64,000 bases of DNA from Flavobacteria bacterium BAL38 (GTDB lineage Bacteria; Bacteroidota; Bacteroidia; Flavobacteriales; Flavobacteriaceae), in the NCBI GenBank assembly GCA_000169355.1, contig AAXX01000004.1:1-64000 (forward strand), written 5' to 3'. A program made the position numbers and the translations under genes. This document shows, piece by piece, positions 9,355 to 17,495 of the stretch. Position 1 is the stretch's first letter; each line of letters opens with the position of its first letter. The notes below the pieces were generated by a model that had not been told where the DNA came from, did not search any database, and worked only from the letters and a program-made list of their open reading frames with translations.

Positions 9355-10533
9355 TTATGCTCTTTCAATAACAATTGCCGAAGCACCACCACCACCATTA
9401 CAAATAGCAGCTGCTCCAATTTTAGCATTATTTTGATTTAAAACATTAATTAAAGTAACAATAATTCTAGCTCCAGAACATCCTAGAGGGTGTCCTAATG
9501 AAACAGCTCCACCGTTTACATTAATTTTATCATTGTCTAATCCTAAGATTTGTGCATTAGCTAATCCAACCACAGCAAAAGCTTCATTGAATTCAAAGAA
9601 ATCAACATCAGCAACGGTTAAACCAGCTTTGTCTAATGCTTTTGGTAATGCTTTTGCAGGTGCAGTTGTAAACCATTTTGGCTCTTGTGCAGCATCAGCA
9701 TATGATTTAATATAAGCTAAAGGTGTTAATCCTAAAGATTGTGCTTTTTCTTCGCTCATTAAAACTAAAGCCGCGGCTCCGTCATTAATAGTGGAAGCAT
9801 TAGCAGCAGTAACTGTTCCTTCTTTTGTGAAAACCGCAGCTAATGAAGGAATTCTATCTAACTTAACATTAGTAAATTCTTCATCTTTAGAAACAACGAT
9901 AGCATCACCTCTTCTTTGAGGAACTTCAACCGGAACAATTTCTGTATCAAACCTACCAGCTTCCCAAGCAGCCGCAGAACGCTCATACGATTGAATTGCG
10001 AAGTTATCTTGATCTTCTCTTGTAATATTATATTCAGACGCACATAAGTCTGCACATACGCCCATAGCGTTATTATCGTATGCATCGGTAAGTCCGTCTT
10101 TTTGCATCCCGTCAATTAACGAAGTAGGTCCAAATTTAACACCGTTTCTTAAATGAACGTAATGCGGAATTAAACTCATGTTTTCCATACCACCTGCCAC
10201 TACGATTTCAGCATCTCCGGCAATAATAGCTTGAGCGCCTTGCATAACAGCTTTCATACCACTAGCACAAACTTTATTTATAGTTGTACAAGCTACATTT
10301 TCAGATAAACCAGCATATAATGCAGCTTGTCTTGCAGGAGCTTGGCCGTTTCCAGCTTGAACTACATTTCCCATTAAAACTTCGTCAACTAATTTAGGGT
10401 CTAAATTGATTTTATTTAAAGCGCCTTTTATGGCAGCTGCACCTAACTTAGTAGCTGGTACACTAGATAAAGCTCCCATAAAACTTCCAATTGGAGTTCT
10501 TACGGCAGAAACGATAACTACTTTTTTGTTCAT
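9355..10533 (-). CDS. Acetyl-CoA C-acyltransferase (thiolase)
   Basis: 392 residues, full length for a class II thiolase. It catalyses the reversible condensation of two acetyl-CoA to acetoacetyl-CoA, or thiolytic cleavage of 3-ketoacyl-CoA. The nucleophile is Cys89 in INKVCASGMKAVMQGAQ. The His motif GGAVSLGHPLGCSGAR and the C-terminal ICNGGGGASAIV with the second catalytic Cys are both intact. FFEFNEAFAVV is the NEAF motif. Sequence alone does not separate a biosynthetic acetoacetyl-CoA thiolase from a beta-oxidation enzyme, and no fatty-acid oxidation genes lie next to it. It has a 324-bp upstream gap and is transcribed away from the tRNA cluster. Confidence 0.93.
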   Translation of the reverse strand: MNKKVVIVSAVRTPIGSFMGALSSVPATKLGAAAIKGALNKINLDPKLVDEVLMGNVVQAGNGQAPARQAALYAGLSENVACTTINKVCASGMKAVMQGAQAIIAGDAEIVVAGGMENMSLIPHYVHLRNGVKFGPTSLIDGMQKDGLTDAYDNNAMGVCADLCASEYNITREDQDNFAIQSYERSAAAWEAGRFDTEIVPVEVPQRRGDAIVVSKDEEFTNVKLDRIPSLAAVFTKEGTVTAANASTINDGAAALVLMSEEKAQSLGLTPLAYIKSYADAAQEPKWFTTAPAKALPKALDKAGLTVADVDFFEFNEAFAVVGLANAQILGLDNDKINVNGGAVSLGHPLGCSGARIIVTLINVLNQNNAKIGAAAICNGGGGASAIVIERA

Positions 10534-10857
10534 GATAGAAAGGTTTTTTATTTGAATTGCGAAATTACTATTTTTATTCTAATTTTAATAAAGAAAATAT
10601 GATTATTCTATTGAAAAAAGCAAATGAAATTAATTATTAATAATTAAAATTGATTTCTGTGGTTTAGTGTATTAATTTTGGTTTTCATCTAAATTGAATT
10701 AATTTATAAAAATAATACTTTTGTTATTGTATTGAATATTAGAGCTTTTAAAATTTATATTAAAAAATTATTAAAAAAACTCTAATAATAGTTGTATATT
10801 AAGGAATGAAAACATACATTTGCAACCGCAAAAAAGATAAGTTCTTACAGAATAATA
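10534..10857. other. AT-rich intergenic region upstream of the thiolase and tRNA genes
   Basis: A gene-free stretch of 324 bp, very AT-rich with many short A and T runs. The left part must carry the minus-strand thiolase promoter; a TAATTTCG on the minus strand about 35 bp before that ATG is a weak -7 candidate. The right end carries the tRNA promoter. No open frame or repeat of note was seen in the middle. Confidence 0.6.
10792..10822 (+). promoter_or_regulatory. Promoter of the tRNA cluster (Bacteroidota type)
   Basis: TTG at 10792-10794, a 20-bp spacer, and TACATTTG at 10815-10822 fit the Bacteroidota primary-sigma consensus (TTTG, about 19-20 bp, TAnnTTTG). Transcription would begin near 10829, about 30 bp before the first tRNA. 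Confidence 0.65.
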
Positions 10858-10941
10858 GGAGAGGTGCCGGAGTGGTAACGGAGCAGATTGCTAATCTGTC
10901 GACGGGTAACCGTCGCCAGGGTTCGAGTCCCTGTCTCTCCG
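10858..10941 (+). tRNA. tRNA-Ser (anticodon GCT)
   Basis: 84 nt. Acceptor arms GGAGAGG and TCTCTCC pair with a closing G-T; the discriminator base is G. Anticodon loop TTGCTAA sits on the stem CAGA/TCTG. An extended variable arm (GTCGACGGGTAACCGTCGCC region) is typical of serine tRNAs, and the T-loop is TTCGAGT. CCA is not encoded. It decodes AGC/AGT. Confidence 0.95.
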
Positions 10942-10955
10942 CTTTTTTTTGTTTT

Positions 10956-11030
10956 CGGGGTGTAGCGTAGCCCGGTTATCGCGCCTGCTTTGGGAGCAGG
11001 AGGCCGCAGGTTCGAATCCTGCCACCCCGA
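10956..11030 (+). tRNA. tRNA-Pro (anticodon TGG)
   Basis: 75 nt. Acceptor CGGGGTG pairs with CACCCCG and the discriminator is A. The anticodon stem CCTGC/GCAGG encloses loop TTTGGGA, giving TGG at 34-36. T-arm GCAGG-TTCGAAT-CCTGC. CCA is not encoded. It lies 14 bp after tRNA-Ser. Confidence 0.95.
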
Positions 11031-11044
11031 CGATAATAATTTTA

Positions 11045-11118
11045 GGTTGCGTAGCTCAGCTGGATAGAGCAACTCACTTCTAATGAGTAGGTCCCAGGTT
11101 CGAATCCTGGCGCGATCA
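11045..11118 (+). tRNA. tRNA-Arg (anticodon TCT)
   Basis: 74 nt. Acceptor GGTTGCG pairs with CGCGATC using two G-T wobbles; the discriminator is A. D-arm GCTC/GAGC, anticodon stem ACTCA/TGAGT around loop CTTCTAA (TCT at 34-36), T-arm CCAGG/CCTGG. It decodes AGA/AGG, and AGA is common in these AT-rich genes. It lies 14 bp after tRNA-Pro, so the three are cotranscribed. Confidence 0.95.
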
Positions 11119-11120
11119 CA

Positions 11121-11149
11121 AAAAGCCTTGCATTTGCAAGGCTTTTTTG
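11121..11149 (+). terminator. Terminator of the tRNA cluster
   Basis: The 8-bp arms GCCTTGCA and TGCAAGGC (11125-11142, 2-nt minimal loop) are followed by six T's and preceded by four A's, directly after tRNA-Arg. Confidence 0.9.
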
Positions 11150-11173
11150 TTTTTGGTAGTTTCTTATAATATT

Positions 11174-11203
11174 TTTGTTTTGTTGAAAAGTTTTATATAT
11201 TTG
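11174..11203 (+). promoter_or_regulatory. Candidate promoter for the 276-residue exported protein
   Basis: TTTG at 11174-11177 and TATATTTG at 11196-11203, spaced 18 bp, match the Bacteroidota -33/-7 pattern without mismatch in the -7 box. The predicted start of transcription is about 20 bp before the ATG at 11229. Confidence 0.55.
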
Positions 11204-11228
11204 AGAGTATAATGAGCAATACTCCTTT

Positions 11229-12059
11229 ATGAAAAGAATCCTTCTAATCATATTTCCAATTTTATCTTTTTCTCAAGTTAAAGTCTTGAGTGATATTGAT
11301 TTTTTAAAAAATGAATATAAACTAGTCTTTACTCATGAAAGAGCTTATGATACAATTAATCAAATTTCTCATACATTTAAAGATTTTGTGATTTCAGATA
11401 AAAAAGAATTAATTGAATTACAAAATAACTGGATTGCAACTGAAGAAACAGATGAACTAATGGAATGTGGATATGATTATAGTATTTATCTAATTAATAA
11501 AGATTCTATCATAGGAAAGATGTATGTGAATATTAGTTGTGGATTTGTATTTGCGTCTGGAATTGGTAAAACTTGTGTTTTTGAAGGTAATCCTTTTAAA
11601 AAATTAAAAGTTGACAAACCTATTTATAGAAAGTGTTTTTCTTCAAATTCAATTGAAGAAGCAAGAAAAATACATCATAAAATAATCGCAAAACAAGGAG
11701 TTTATTATCCTCTAAAGAAATTAAATAATTGGATACATTTTGAAGGAAAGGCTTACATTAATATTAAAACAAAAAATGATTCTTTAAAAAGTTGTCAAGA
11801 TATAACAAATGATTTTGACGAGAAATTTGGGAAGTTAAAGCAGTATATTGACTTCAGAGGATTCAGTAAGGATAATTATAGTGGTTGGATATACTGTAAT
11901 AAAACTATTTTTGATGATTTAATTTCAAATAAATCAGAATGGGAAAATTACGATGTTAACATTAAAATTGATTCATGGAATTCTTTTACTGGTCAAAAAA
12001 TAGATTTTATTGTATGTGTTTTTTCTGAGAGTAATAAGAAAATTCAAAAAATTAATTGA
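11229..12059 (+). CDS. Hypothetical exported protein
   Basis: 276 residues that I do not recognise. The start MKRILLIIFPILSFSQVKV is a short signal peptide, so the product is probably periplasmic or outer-membrane associated. The mature part is mixed alpha/beta and lysine-rich with several cysteines (for example MECGYDYS, VNISCGF and SCQDI). A tandem-like pattern of aspartate/asparagine-rich strands is seen but no known motif. It sits alone between the tRNA terminator and a convergent minus-strand operon, has its own promoter, and its codon use and base composition look like the neighbours. It could be a lineage-specific gene inserted next to the tRNA cluster, but no attachment-site duplication was found. 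Confidence 0.7.
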   Translation: MKRILLIIFPILSFSQVKVLSDIDFLKNEYKLVFTHERAYDTINQISHTFKDFVISDKKELIELQNNWIATEETDELMECGYDYSIYLINKDSIIGKMYVNISCGFVFASGIGKTCVFEGNPFKKLKVDKPIYRKCFSSNSIEEARKIHHKIIAKQGVYYPLKKLNNWIHFEGKAYINIKTKNDSLKSCQDITNDFDEKFGKLKQYIDFRGFSKDNYSGWIYCNKTIFDDLISNKSEWENYDVNIKIDSWNSFTGQKIDFIVCVFSESNKKIQKIN

Positions 12060-12091
12060 TTATTACTTATTTTAAATTATTCAATCTACAA

Positions 12092-12661
12092 TTACTCCAC
12101 ACACTTCAAAAACTCTATAAAATAACTATCTGGTTTGGTTTTTGATTGTAAATTTTCAGAGATTAATTCACTTTTTAAGATGTAATCTTTAGTTTCTGCG
12201 TCAAATTGAATTCGCATTATGCTAATGGGACTAGTTTTTAAATCTTCGTAATTACTTTTTGTAAAATAAAAATAACTGGTTAATATTCTAATGTTGTTTT
12301 TTTCATTTTCGTCATACATTAATTCGCTACAATTTTCATCGTTAGCACTTAATAAGGTTAAGATTTTACCATTAGCCAATTGCAATATAATTTTTGATTT
12401 TTTTGTAATACAATTGGTTTTAATAAAATCTTTACTTTTTTGTAATTGTTGAATACTCAACATAGGAATATCATTATTATTCAATAGAGAAAAAAATAAG
12501 TATTCGTTAGAGTTACCAAATATTTTTTCGTGCATTAATACTTTTGGTAATACTTTTAAAGATGTAGAATCTGTTTTTTCTTCAATATCGTAAATACAGT
12601 CTTTTTTTTGAGCGGTAACACTTAACATAAGTAACAATAAAAGCGATAAAAGGTATTTCAT
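12092..12661 (-). CDS. Hypothetical exported protein, last gene of the tsaD operon
   Basis: 189 residues from the ATG at 12661, chosen because it gives a clean signal peptide (MKYLLSLLLLLMLSVTAQ) and avoids overlap with the upstream gene; the frame also has an ATG seven codons earlier. The mature domain contains QLANGKILTLLSANDENCSELMYDE and ends in YFIEFLKCVE. It looks like a small beta-rich fold that monitors or binds something in the periplasm, but I recognise no family. It lies 5 bp downstream of the methyltransferase gene and is probably cotranscribed with it. Confidence 0.7.
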   Translation of the reverse strand: MKYLLSLLLLLMLSVTAQKKDCIYDIEEKTDSTSLKVLPKVLMHEKIFGNSNEYLFFSLLNNNDIPMLSIQQLQKSKDFIKTNCITKKSKIILQLANGKILTLLSANDENCSELMYDENEKNNIRILTSYFYFTKSNYEDLKTSPISIMRIQFDAETKDYILKSELISENLQSKTKPDSYFIEFLKCVE

Positions 12662-12666
12662 TTGGA

Positions 12667-13863
12667 TTATAATTTGGTGCAAAGTAAAATTATTTTTTCA
12701 TTATTCATATTCGTGGTAAAAAAAGCAAAAATTGTTCCACCATCTTGAATTTTATATTTTTTCTTTATTTCTTCAGGTTTTATGGGGAAATTACGGGTTG
12801 AAACATTCATTTTTTTACCTTGAATGTAGGCTGAAATTTCTTTCTTTTGAAACGGAACAATCGCATCAATACTAAATTTTCTACCCGGAAATTCTACTAT
12901 TTCATCAGAAGTATATAAATGAGAATGTTGGTGCAATTTATTGACTAAGAACAACTCAGAAACGGCTTCAAAAGCTCCTGATTTCATTAAAGAAGCATTT
13001 GGTTCATATACGTATTTTTTTGGCAAACTATAACGAGCAGAATAGTTTTTTGAGCTTTCAATTCGAGTAATCGTTTGTTTTTCTTTTTCAATATTAACTG
13101 CTATAATTTCGGGTGATTCCGTAAAGTCTTTTTCAATTTTCCAAAGTAACTCCTTAACTTCATTATCAACTGCAACGACGTGAATTTCAGCAACATTTTT
13201 CAATTCCAATAAACCGGCATGAAGATCTAAAATAGGAGCAGTTTTAATTAAAAGGGTATTAGTGAATTGATAATAAAAATCTTGTAATTCCACTACATTA
13301 GGTAAACAATCGGCCAACATGAATACTTTCCCTTTGGTGTCATTTCGTCGGGAAGGATCTATGTAAATGCAATCGAATTTTTGGGTTTCGACAGGCTCAG
13401 CATGATAATTCTTTAAAAATTCAGTACTATCGCCTTGATAACATTTGATGTTAGTTGCATTTAAAACTTTAAAATTATGTTTTACAATTTTCGATAAATC
13501 AGAATTTAACTCGCAATGAATAACCGTTTTGAATTGTTTTGAAAAATAATAATCGTCAATTCCAAATCCGCCAGTACAATCGATTATTATTTCTCCTGAA
13601 ACCAATGAAGATTTGTATTTTGCGGTAGTTTCTGAAGACGTTTGTTCGATAGAAATTTTCTCTGGATAAATGATATTTTCTGTAGAAAACCACGTTGGAA
13701 GTTTATCTTTTGCTTTCTTTTTTGCAATGATTTGATTGATAATAATGCTATAATTTACATCGGAAAATGGATTTTTTTTCAAAGCCAATTTTGAACTATC
13801 CGAATTCAAATTTTCAGTAATAAAATCTTGTATTTCAGTATGTAAAAGAGATTCTAAATTCAA
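12667..13863 (-). CDS. Class I SAM methyltransferase with THUMP-like C-terminal domain
   Basis: 398 residues. After a helical N-terminus (1-90), the Rossmann methyltransferase core starts with motif I IIDCTGGFGIDD (about 93-104). It continues through the acidic end of beta-2 (VIHCELN) to the motif FDCIYIDPSRRND. DPSRR takes the place of the usual catalytic motif IV and is typical of this bacterial family, whose C-terminus (about 325-398) is a THUMP-like domain. THUMP domains bind RNA, so an RNA substrate is likely, but the target is unknown. The gene starts 2 bp after the AI-2E permease gene in the tsaD-rsmE operon, which also favours an RNA-modification role. Confidence 0.85.
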   Translation of the reverse strand: MNLESLLHTEIQDFITENLNSDSSKLALKKNPFSDVNYSIIINQIIAKKKAKDKLPTWFSTENIIYPEKISIEQTSSETTAKYKSSLVSGEIIIDCTGGFGIDDYYFSKQFKTVIHCELNSDLSKIVKHNFKVLNATNIKCYQGDSTEFLKNYHAEPVETQKFDCIYIDPSRRNDTKGKVFMLADCLPNVVELQDFYYQFTNTLLIKTAPILDLHAGLLELKNVAEIHVVAVDNEVKELLWKIEKDFTESPEIIAVNIEKEKQTITRIESSKNYSARYSLPKKYVYEPNASLMKSGAFEAVSELFLVNKLHQHSHLYTSDEIVEFPGRKFSIDAIVPFQKKEISAYIQGKKMNVSTRNFPIKPEEIKKKYKIQDGGTIFAFFTTNMNNEKIILLCTKL

Positions 13864-13865
13864 AA

Positions 13866-14960
13866 CTATAAGTTTTTTGTAAGTACTTTAATAAACTTAT
13901 TATCTGGAAAAAATTCTTTACCAATTACTTTTAATGAAGTGTAAAACGGAACTGCAATAATCATTCCTACGATACCAAATAAAATGCCCGTAATTAAAAT
14001 TACTAAAAATATCTCTAAAGGATGTGAGTTGGTACTTTTGGAAAAAATTAGAGGAGAAGTGAAATTATTATCGATAACTTGAACTAATGACATTCCAATT
14101 AAGACATAAATCGCTGTTGGCAAAGTTTCGGATGCAAAATCAGCCCCAGTTCCAATTCCGCTTGTCATAATTAATAAACTTGCTACAATTGAAGCAATTA
14201 ATGGTCCAACGTAAGGAACAATATTAAATATGGCGCAAAGTAAGGCTATTATGATTGCGTTTTCTACACCAAAAATAAAGAATATAATGATGTATAAAAT
14301 CATAATTATGGTTAATTGCAATAATAAACCAAGAAAATAACTTGATAATAAACGATTTATGTCGTGAATAGAGTTTAGTATTTTTTCTTTTTGATTTTCA
14401 GGGAGTAGTTTTTTAAACTTACTATAAAAGGAATGATTTTCTTTTAAAATGAAAAAAGTTATAAAAAGGACAGAAGCAAATCCTACACTAAAATTTCCTA
14501 TTGTGTTTAAAAAACTATTTAAAAAATTAGGAATAAACTCAAAAGTTGTAAACGAAGATAATTTACTGCTTTCTATTAATTGTTTTGTGTTTATGTTATA
14601 AGAATCTAAAAAAATAGTAATGTTTTCAAGAAGTAAATGGTAGTTTCTTTCTAGTGAACTAACATCTAATAAAGATAAATTTTCACTTTGTGCAAGTATA
14701 AGCGGAACAAAAAGTAAAATGAAGCCCGAAATGATTATAAACGCAACAACTATAGCAGTTATAACTGCTAGCGTATTTTTAAACTTAAATTTTCTTTTTA
14801 AAAAATTTACTAAAGGATTTAATAATAAAGAAATTACAATTGCTACAAGACAATAAATTATAACGGTTGTGATTTTGTACAAAAAAAATAATGCCAAACA
14901 ACTGACTAACAATATTGCAACTGCTTTTACGATTCCTACGGTAATATCTTTTGAAGTCAT
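13866..14960 (-). CDS. AI-2E family transporter (PerM-like permease)
   Basis: 364 residues, the usual length. Two hydrophobic helices lie near the N-terminus (about 10-45), one follows at 60-85, then comes a soluble region (about 95-150) rich in Ser/Asn and four to five further helices. The late segment VPYVGPLIASIVASLL with its PYVGP motif and the ending helix GIVGMIIAVPFYT are signatures of the AI-2E/PerM family. Members have been linked to autoinducer-2 export, Na+/H+ antiport or general efflux, so the substrate cannot be stated. It begins 4 bp downstream of the broken DUF4159 gene in a compact operon. Confidence 0.9.
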   Translation of the reverse strand: MTSKDITVGIVKAVAILLVSCLALFFLYKITTVIIYCLVAIVISLLLNPLVNFLKRKFKFKNTLAVITAIVVAFIIISGFILLFVPLILAQSENLSLLDVSSLERNYHLLLENITIFLDSYNINTKQLIESSKLSSFTTFEFIPNFLNSFLNTIGNFSVGFASVLFITFFILKENHSFYSKFKKLLPENQKEKILNSIHDINRLLSSYFLGLLLQLTIIMILYIIIFFIFGVENAIIIALLCAIFNIVPYVGPLIASIVASLLIMTSGIGTGADFASETLPTAIYVLIGMSLVQVIDNNFTSPLIFSKSTNSHPLEIFLVILITGILFGIVGMIIAVPFYTSLKVIGKEFFPDNKFIKVLTKNL

Positions 14961-14964
14961 GTGC

Positions 14965-15605
14965 TTAATTTTTAAAAACGTAGTTTATAATATTTGCACC
15001 CATTTTAAGTGCTTTTTCTCTTACTGTTTGTGGATCGTTATGAACTTCTGTATCTTCCCATCCATCGCCTAAATCTGCTTCATACGTGTAAAGTAAAACG
15101 ATTCTGTCTTCTATAAATATCCCAAAAGCTTGTGGCTGCTTATTATCGTGTTCGTGAATTTTAGGCAAACCATTTGGAAAGCGTAAGGTTTTTGAAAGAT
15201 AATATGATTGGCAGGAATTACTGTTAATGGATTATCAGGAAATACTTTTTTTATTTCTTTTCGAATGAATTCGTCCATTCCATAATTATCATCAATATGT
15301 AAAAAACCACCAGAAGTAAGGTAGTTTCTAAGATTAATTACATCGTTAGCACTAAAAACAACATTTCCATGACCTGTCATGTGAATAAAAGGATAGGTGA
15401 ATATTTCGGCACTTCCTACTTCAACAGTTCCTACTTTTGTATTTAATGTTGTGTTTATATTTTGATTGCAAAACTTAACTAAATTAGGTAATGACGTCGG
15501 ATTTGCATACCAATCGCCACCACCAGCATATTTGGCAACTGCAATTTCTTGGGAAACTCCCCAATTCCAAAGCAACAAAATTCCAACTAAAATTAATTTA
15601 TTCAT
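14965..15605 (-). pseudogene. DUF4159 family exported protein, interrupted by a one-base deletion
   Basis: Two frames together give one DUF4159 protein of about 213 residues. The first frame (start MNKLILVGILLLWNWGVSQ at 15605, a signal peptide) carries YPFIHMTGHGN and GGFLHIDDNYGMDEFIRKE, the family's core motifs. It then runs out of homology at KPYAFQMV. The second frame resumes with LPKIHEHDNKQPQAFGIF and DLGDGWEDTEVHNDP. The join lies at about 15172-15184; adding one base to the TTCC stretch restores KPYAFPNGLPKIHEH. The sequence there is not a recognised slippery site, so a true deletion or a sequencing error is more likely than programmed frameshifting. The start overlaps the end of rsmE by 8 bp. 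Family function is unknown. Confidence 0.85.
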
Positions 15606-16302
15606 TCTGTAATGCAATTGTATGACAAGCCACTAAAGCGGCAGTTTCTGTTCGTAATCTTGTATTTCCCAAAGTTACTGGAATAAATTGATTAGCAATC
15701 GCTAAATTAATTTCTTTTGTAGAAAAATCACCTTCTGGACCTATTAAAATCGTGATTTTTTCATTATGTTTGATTTCATTTTTAAACGATTTTTTATCTG
15801 TTTCTTCACAATGCGCAATAAATTTTTGTCCTTCGAAATTCAATTTTACAAATTGAGAAAGTGAGGTAGGTTCGTTTATTTTAGGTAAATAATAGTGTAA
15901 GGATTGTTTCATAGCAGCTTGAATAATTTTTTCAGCTCTATCAATTTTATATACTTTTCGTTCTGAATGATCGCAGATAATTGGTGTGATTTCATCAATA
16001 CCAATTTCAGTAGCTTTCTCTAAAAACCATTCTAATCGGTCGTTCATTTTAGTAGGAGCAACCGCAATGTGTGTGTAAAAAGCAACAGGTTCTTGAAAAG
16101 TTTCTTTTGCAATTTTAACTTCGCATTTTTTTTCGGAAGCCAAAATAATTTCCGACTCAAATAAAAAACCTAATCCGTTAGTGATAAATATTGTATCACC
16201 TTCTTTTTTACGTAATACTTTAACTATGTGTTTACTTTCTTCTTTGTCAAAAAAGTAGGTTGAATCTCCTTGTTTTATTTCGGAATTATAGAATAGTTGC
16301 AT
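15598..16302 (-). CDS. rsmE: 16S rRNA m3U1498 methyltransferase RsmE
   Basis: 234 residues. RsmE methylates N3 of U1498 in 16S rRNA using SAM. The N-terminal PUA-like domain shows EESKHIVKVLRKKEGDTIFITNG. The C-terminal SPOUT/trefoil-knot domain shows WFLEKATEIGIDEITP, ILIGPEGDFSTKEI and LGNTRLRTETAAL, the three conserved RsmE blocks. Length and motif order are normal. It starts 5 bp after tsaD and its end overlaps the following DUF4159 gene, so it is translated within the same operon. Confidence 0.95.
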   Translation of the reverse strand: MQLFYNSEIKQGDSTYFFDKEESKHIVKVLRKKEGDTIFITNGLGFLFESEIILASEKKCEVKIAKETFQEPVAFYTHIAVAPTKMNDRLEWFLEKATEIGIDEITPIICDHSERKVYKIDRAEKIIQAAMKQSLHYYLPKINEPTSLSQFVKLNFEGQKFIAHCEETDKKSFKNEIKHNEKITILIGPEGDFSTKEINLAIANQFIPVTLGNTRLRTETAALVACHTIALQNE

Positions 16303-16307
16303 AGTTT

Positions 16308-17330
16308 TTAAAATTCAATTCGTGCTTTTGATGTTATTTCGGCATTACTAAAATTCCCTTCTAAAAAGTTATAGTAACCTACAATTCCAATCATGGCTGC
16401 GTTGTCGGTTGTGTATTCAAATTTTGGAATATAAGTTTTCCAGCCGTATTTTTTTTCAGCTTCTTTCAATGTGGTTCTAATGCCTGAATTTGCCGAAACA
16501 CCACCACCAATGGCAATTTTGTTAATTCCAGTTTCGGCAACTGCTAATTTCAACTTATCCATTAAAATATTGATAATGGTAGATTGAATAGAAGCGCAAA
16601 TATCTGCTTTGTTTTCTTCAATAAAATTAGGATTTAATGCCGCATTTTTCTGAATAAAATATAAAATCTGAGTTTTTAAACCACTAAAGCTAAAATTTAA
16701 TCCAGGAACTTTTGGCTTAGTAAAAGGAAATGCTTTTGGATTGCCTTCTTGAGCAAATTTATCTATTAACGGTCCACCAGGATAGGGAAGTCCTAATATT
16801 TTTGCCGATTTATCAAATGCTTCTCCTACAGCATCATCTGTTGTTTCTCCAATAATTTCCATATCAAAAAAACTAGTCACTTTTACAATTTGAGTATGTC
16901 CGCCTGAAATAGTTAAAGCTAAAAACGGGAATGTTGGTTTTTCGTAACCTTCTTCTGCTATAAAATGAGCTAAAATATGCGCTTTCATATGATTTATAGC
17001 AATTAAAGGAATGTCTAAAGCCATACTCATAGATTTCGCAAAAGAACCACCAACAAGTAACGACCCCATTAGTCCAGGGCCTTGAGTAAAAGCAATACAA
17101 TTTAAATCTTCTTTTGTAATCCCTGCTTTTTTAATTGCTACATCAACTACAGGAACAATGTTTTGTTGATGTGCTCTTGAAGCGAGTTCAGGAACAACGC
17201 CACCATATTCTTCATGTATAGCTTGTCTGGCAACAATATTAGATAAAACAATATCGTTACAAAGTATGGCTGCCGATGTATCATCACATGAACTTTCTAT
17301 GGCTAAAGTAAATATTTTTTTTTCTAGCAT
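16308..17330 (-). CDS. tsaD: tRNA N6-threonylcarbamoyladenosine synthase subunit TsaD
   Basis: 340 residues. TsaD transfers the threonylcarbamoyl group to A37 of ANN-decoding tRNAs, together with TsaB and TsaE. It has the ASKHA fold. LAIESSCDDTSAAIL opens the first lobe; HMKAH (His114, His118) supplies the metal ligands; SGGHTQIV and the late GGGVSANSG are nucleotide/phosphate motifs; and TDNAAMIG closes the site. It is the first gene of a compact minus-strand operon and is divergent from tamB. tsaB and tsaE are not in the window. Confidence 0.97.
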   Translation of the reverse strand: MLEKKIFTLAIESSCDDTSAAILCNDIVLSNIVARQAIHEEYGGVVPELASRAHQQNIVPVVDVAIKKAGITKEDLNCIAFTQGPGLMGSLLVGGSFAKSMSMALDIPLIAINHMKAHILAHFIAEEGYEKPTFPFLALTISGGHTQIVKVTSFFDMEIIGETTDDAVGEAFDKSAKILGLPYPGGPLIDKFAQEGNPKAFPFTKPKVPGLNFSFSGLKTQILYFIQKNAALNPNFIEENKADICASIQSTIINILMDKLKLAVAETGINKIAIGGGVSANSGIRTTLKEAEKKYGWKTYIPKFEYTTDNAAMIGIVGYYNFLEGNFSNAEITSKARIEF

Positions 17331-17384
17331 TTTTAGGCACGAAATTTGAATTAAAGATATTGTAAATTATCTTACAAAATTCCT

Positions 17385-17392
17385 TATTTTTG
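17385..17392 (+). promoter_or_regulatory. Candidate -7 element of the tamB promoter
   Basis: TATTTTTG matches TAnnTTTG. The nearest upstream TTG gives a spacer of 22 bp, longer than usual. A start near 17399 would leave a short leader before the tamB coding region. Confidence 0.4.
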
Positions 17393-17495
17393 TTGGATTA
17401 CTACTAAATAGGTAATTGATTGCAAATTTAAAACAAAAGATTGTATCAAAAAATTTAAAAAAATAGTATTTCGAATTATAATAGGAATTCTCCTG

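Noticed and set aside
11229-12059. Integrated element at the tRNA-Arg gene
   Set aside because: No integrase, no duplicated tRNA 3' end and no composition shift were seen.
15170-15185. Programmed frameshifting in the DUF4159 gene
   Set aside because: No slippery heptamer or obvious downstream structure; DUF4159 homologues are single-frame.
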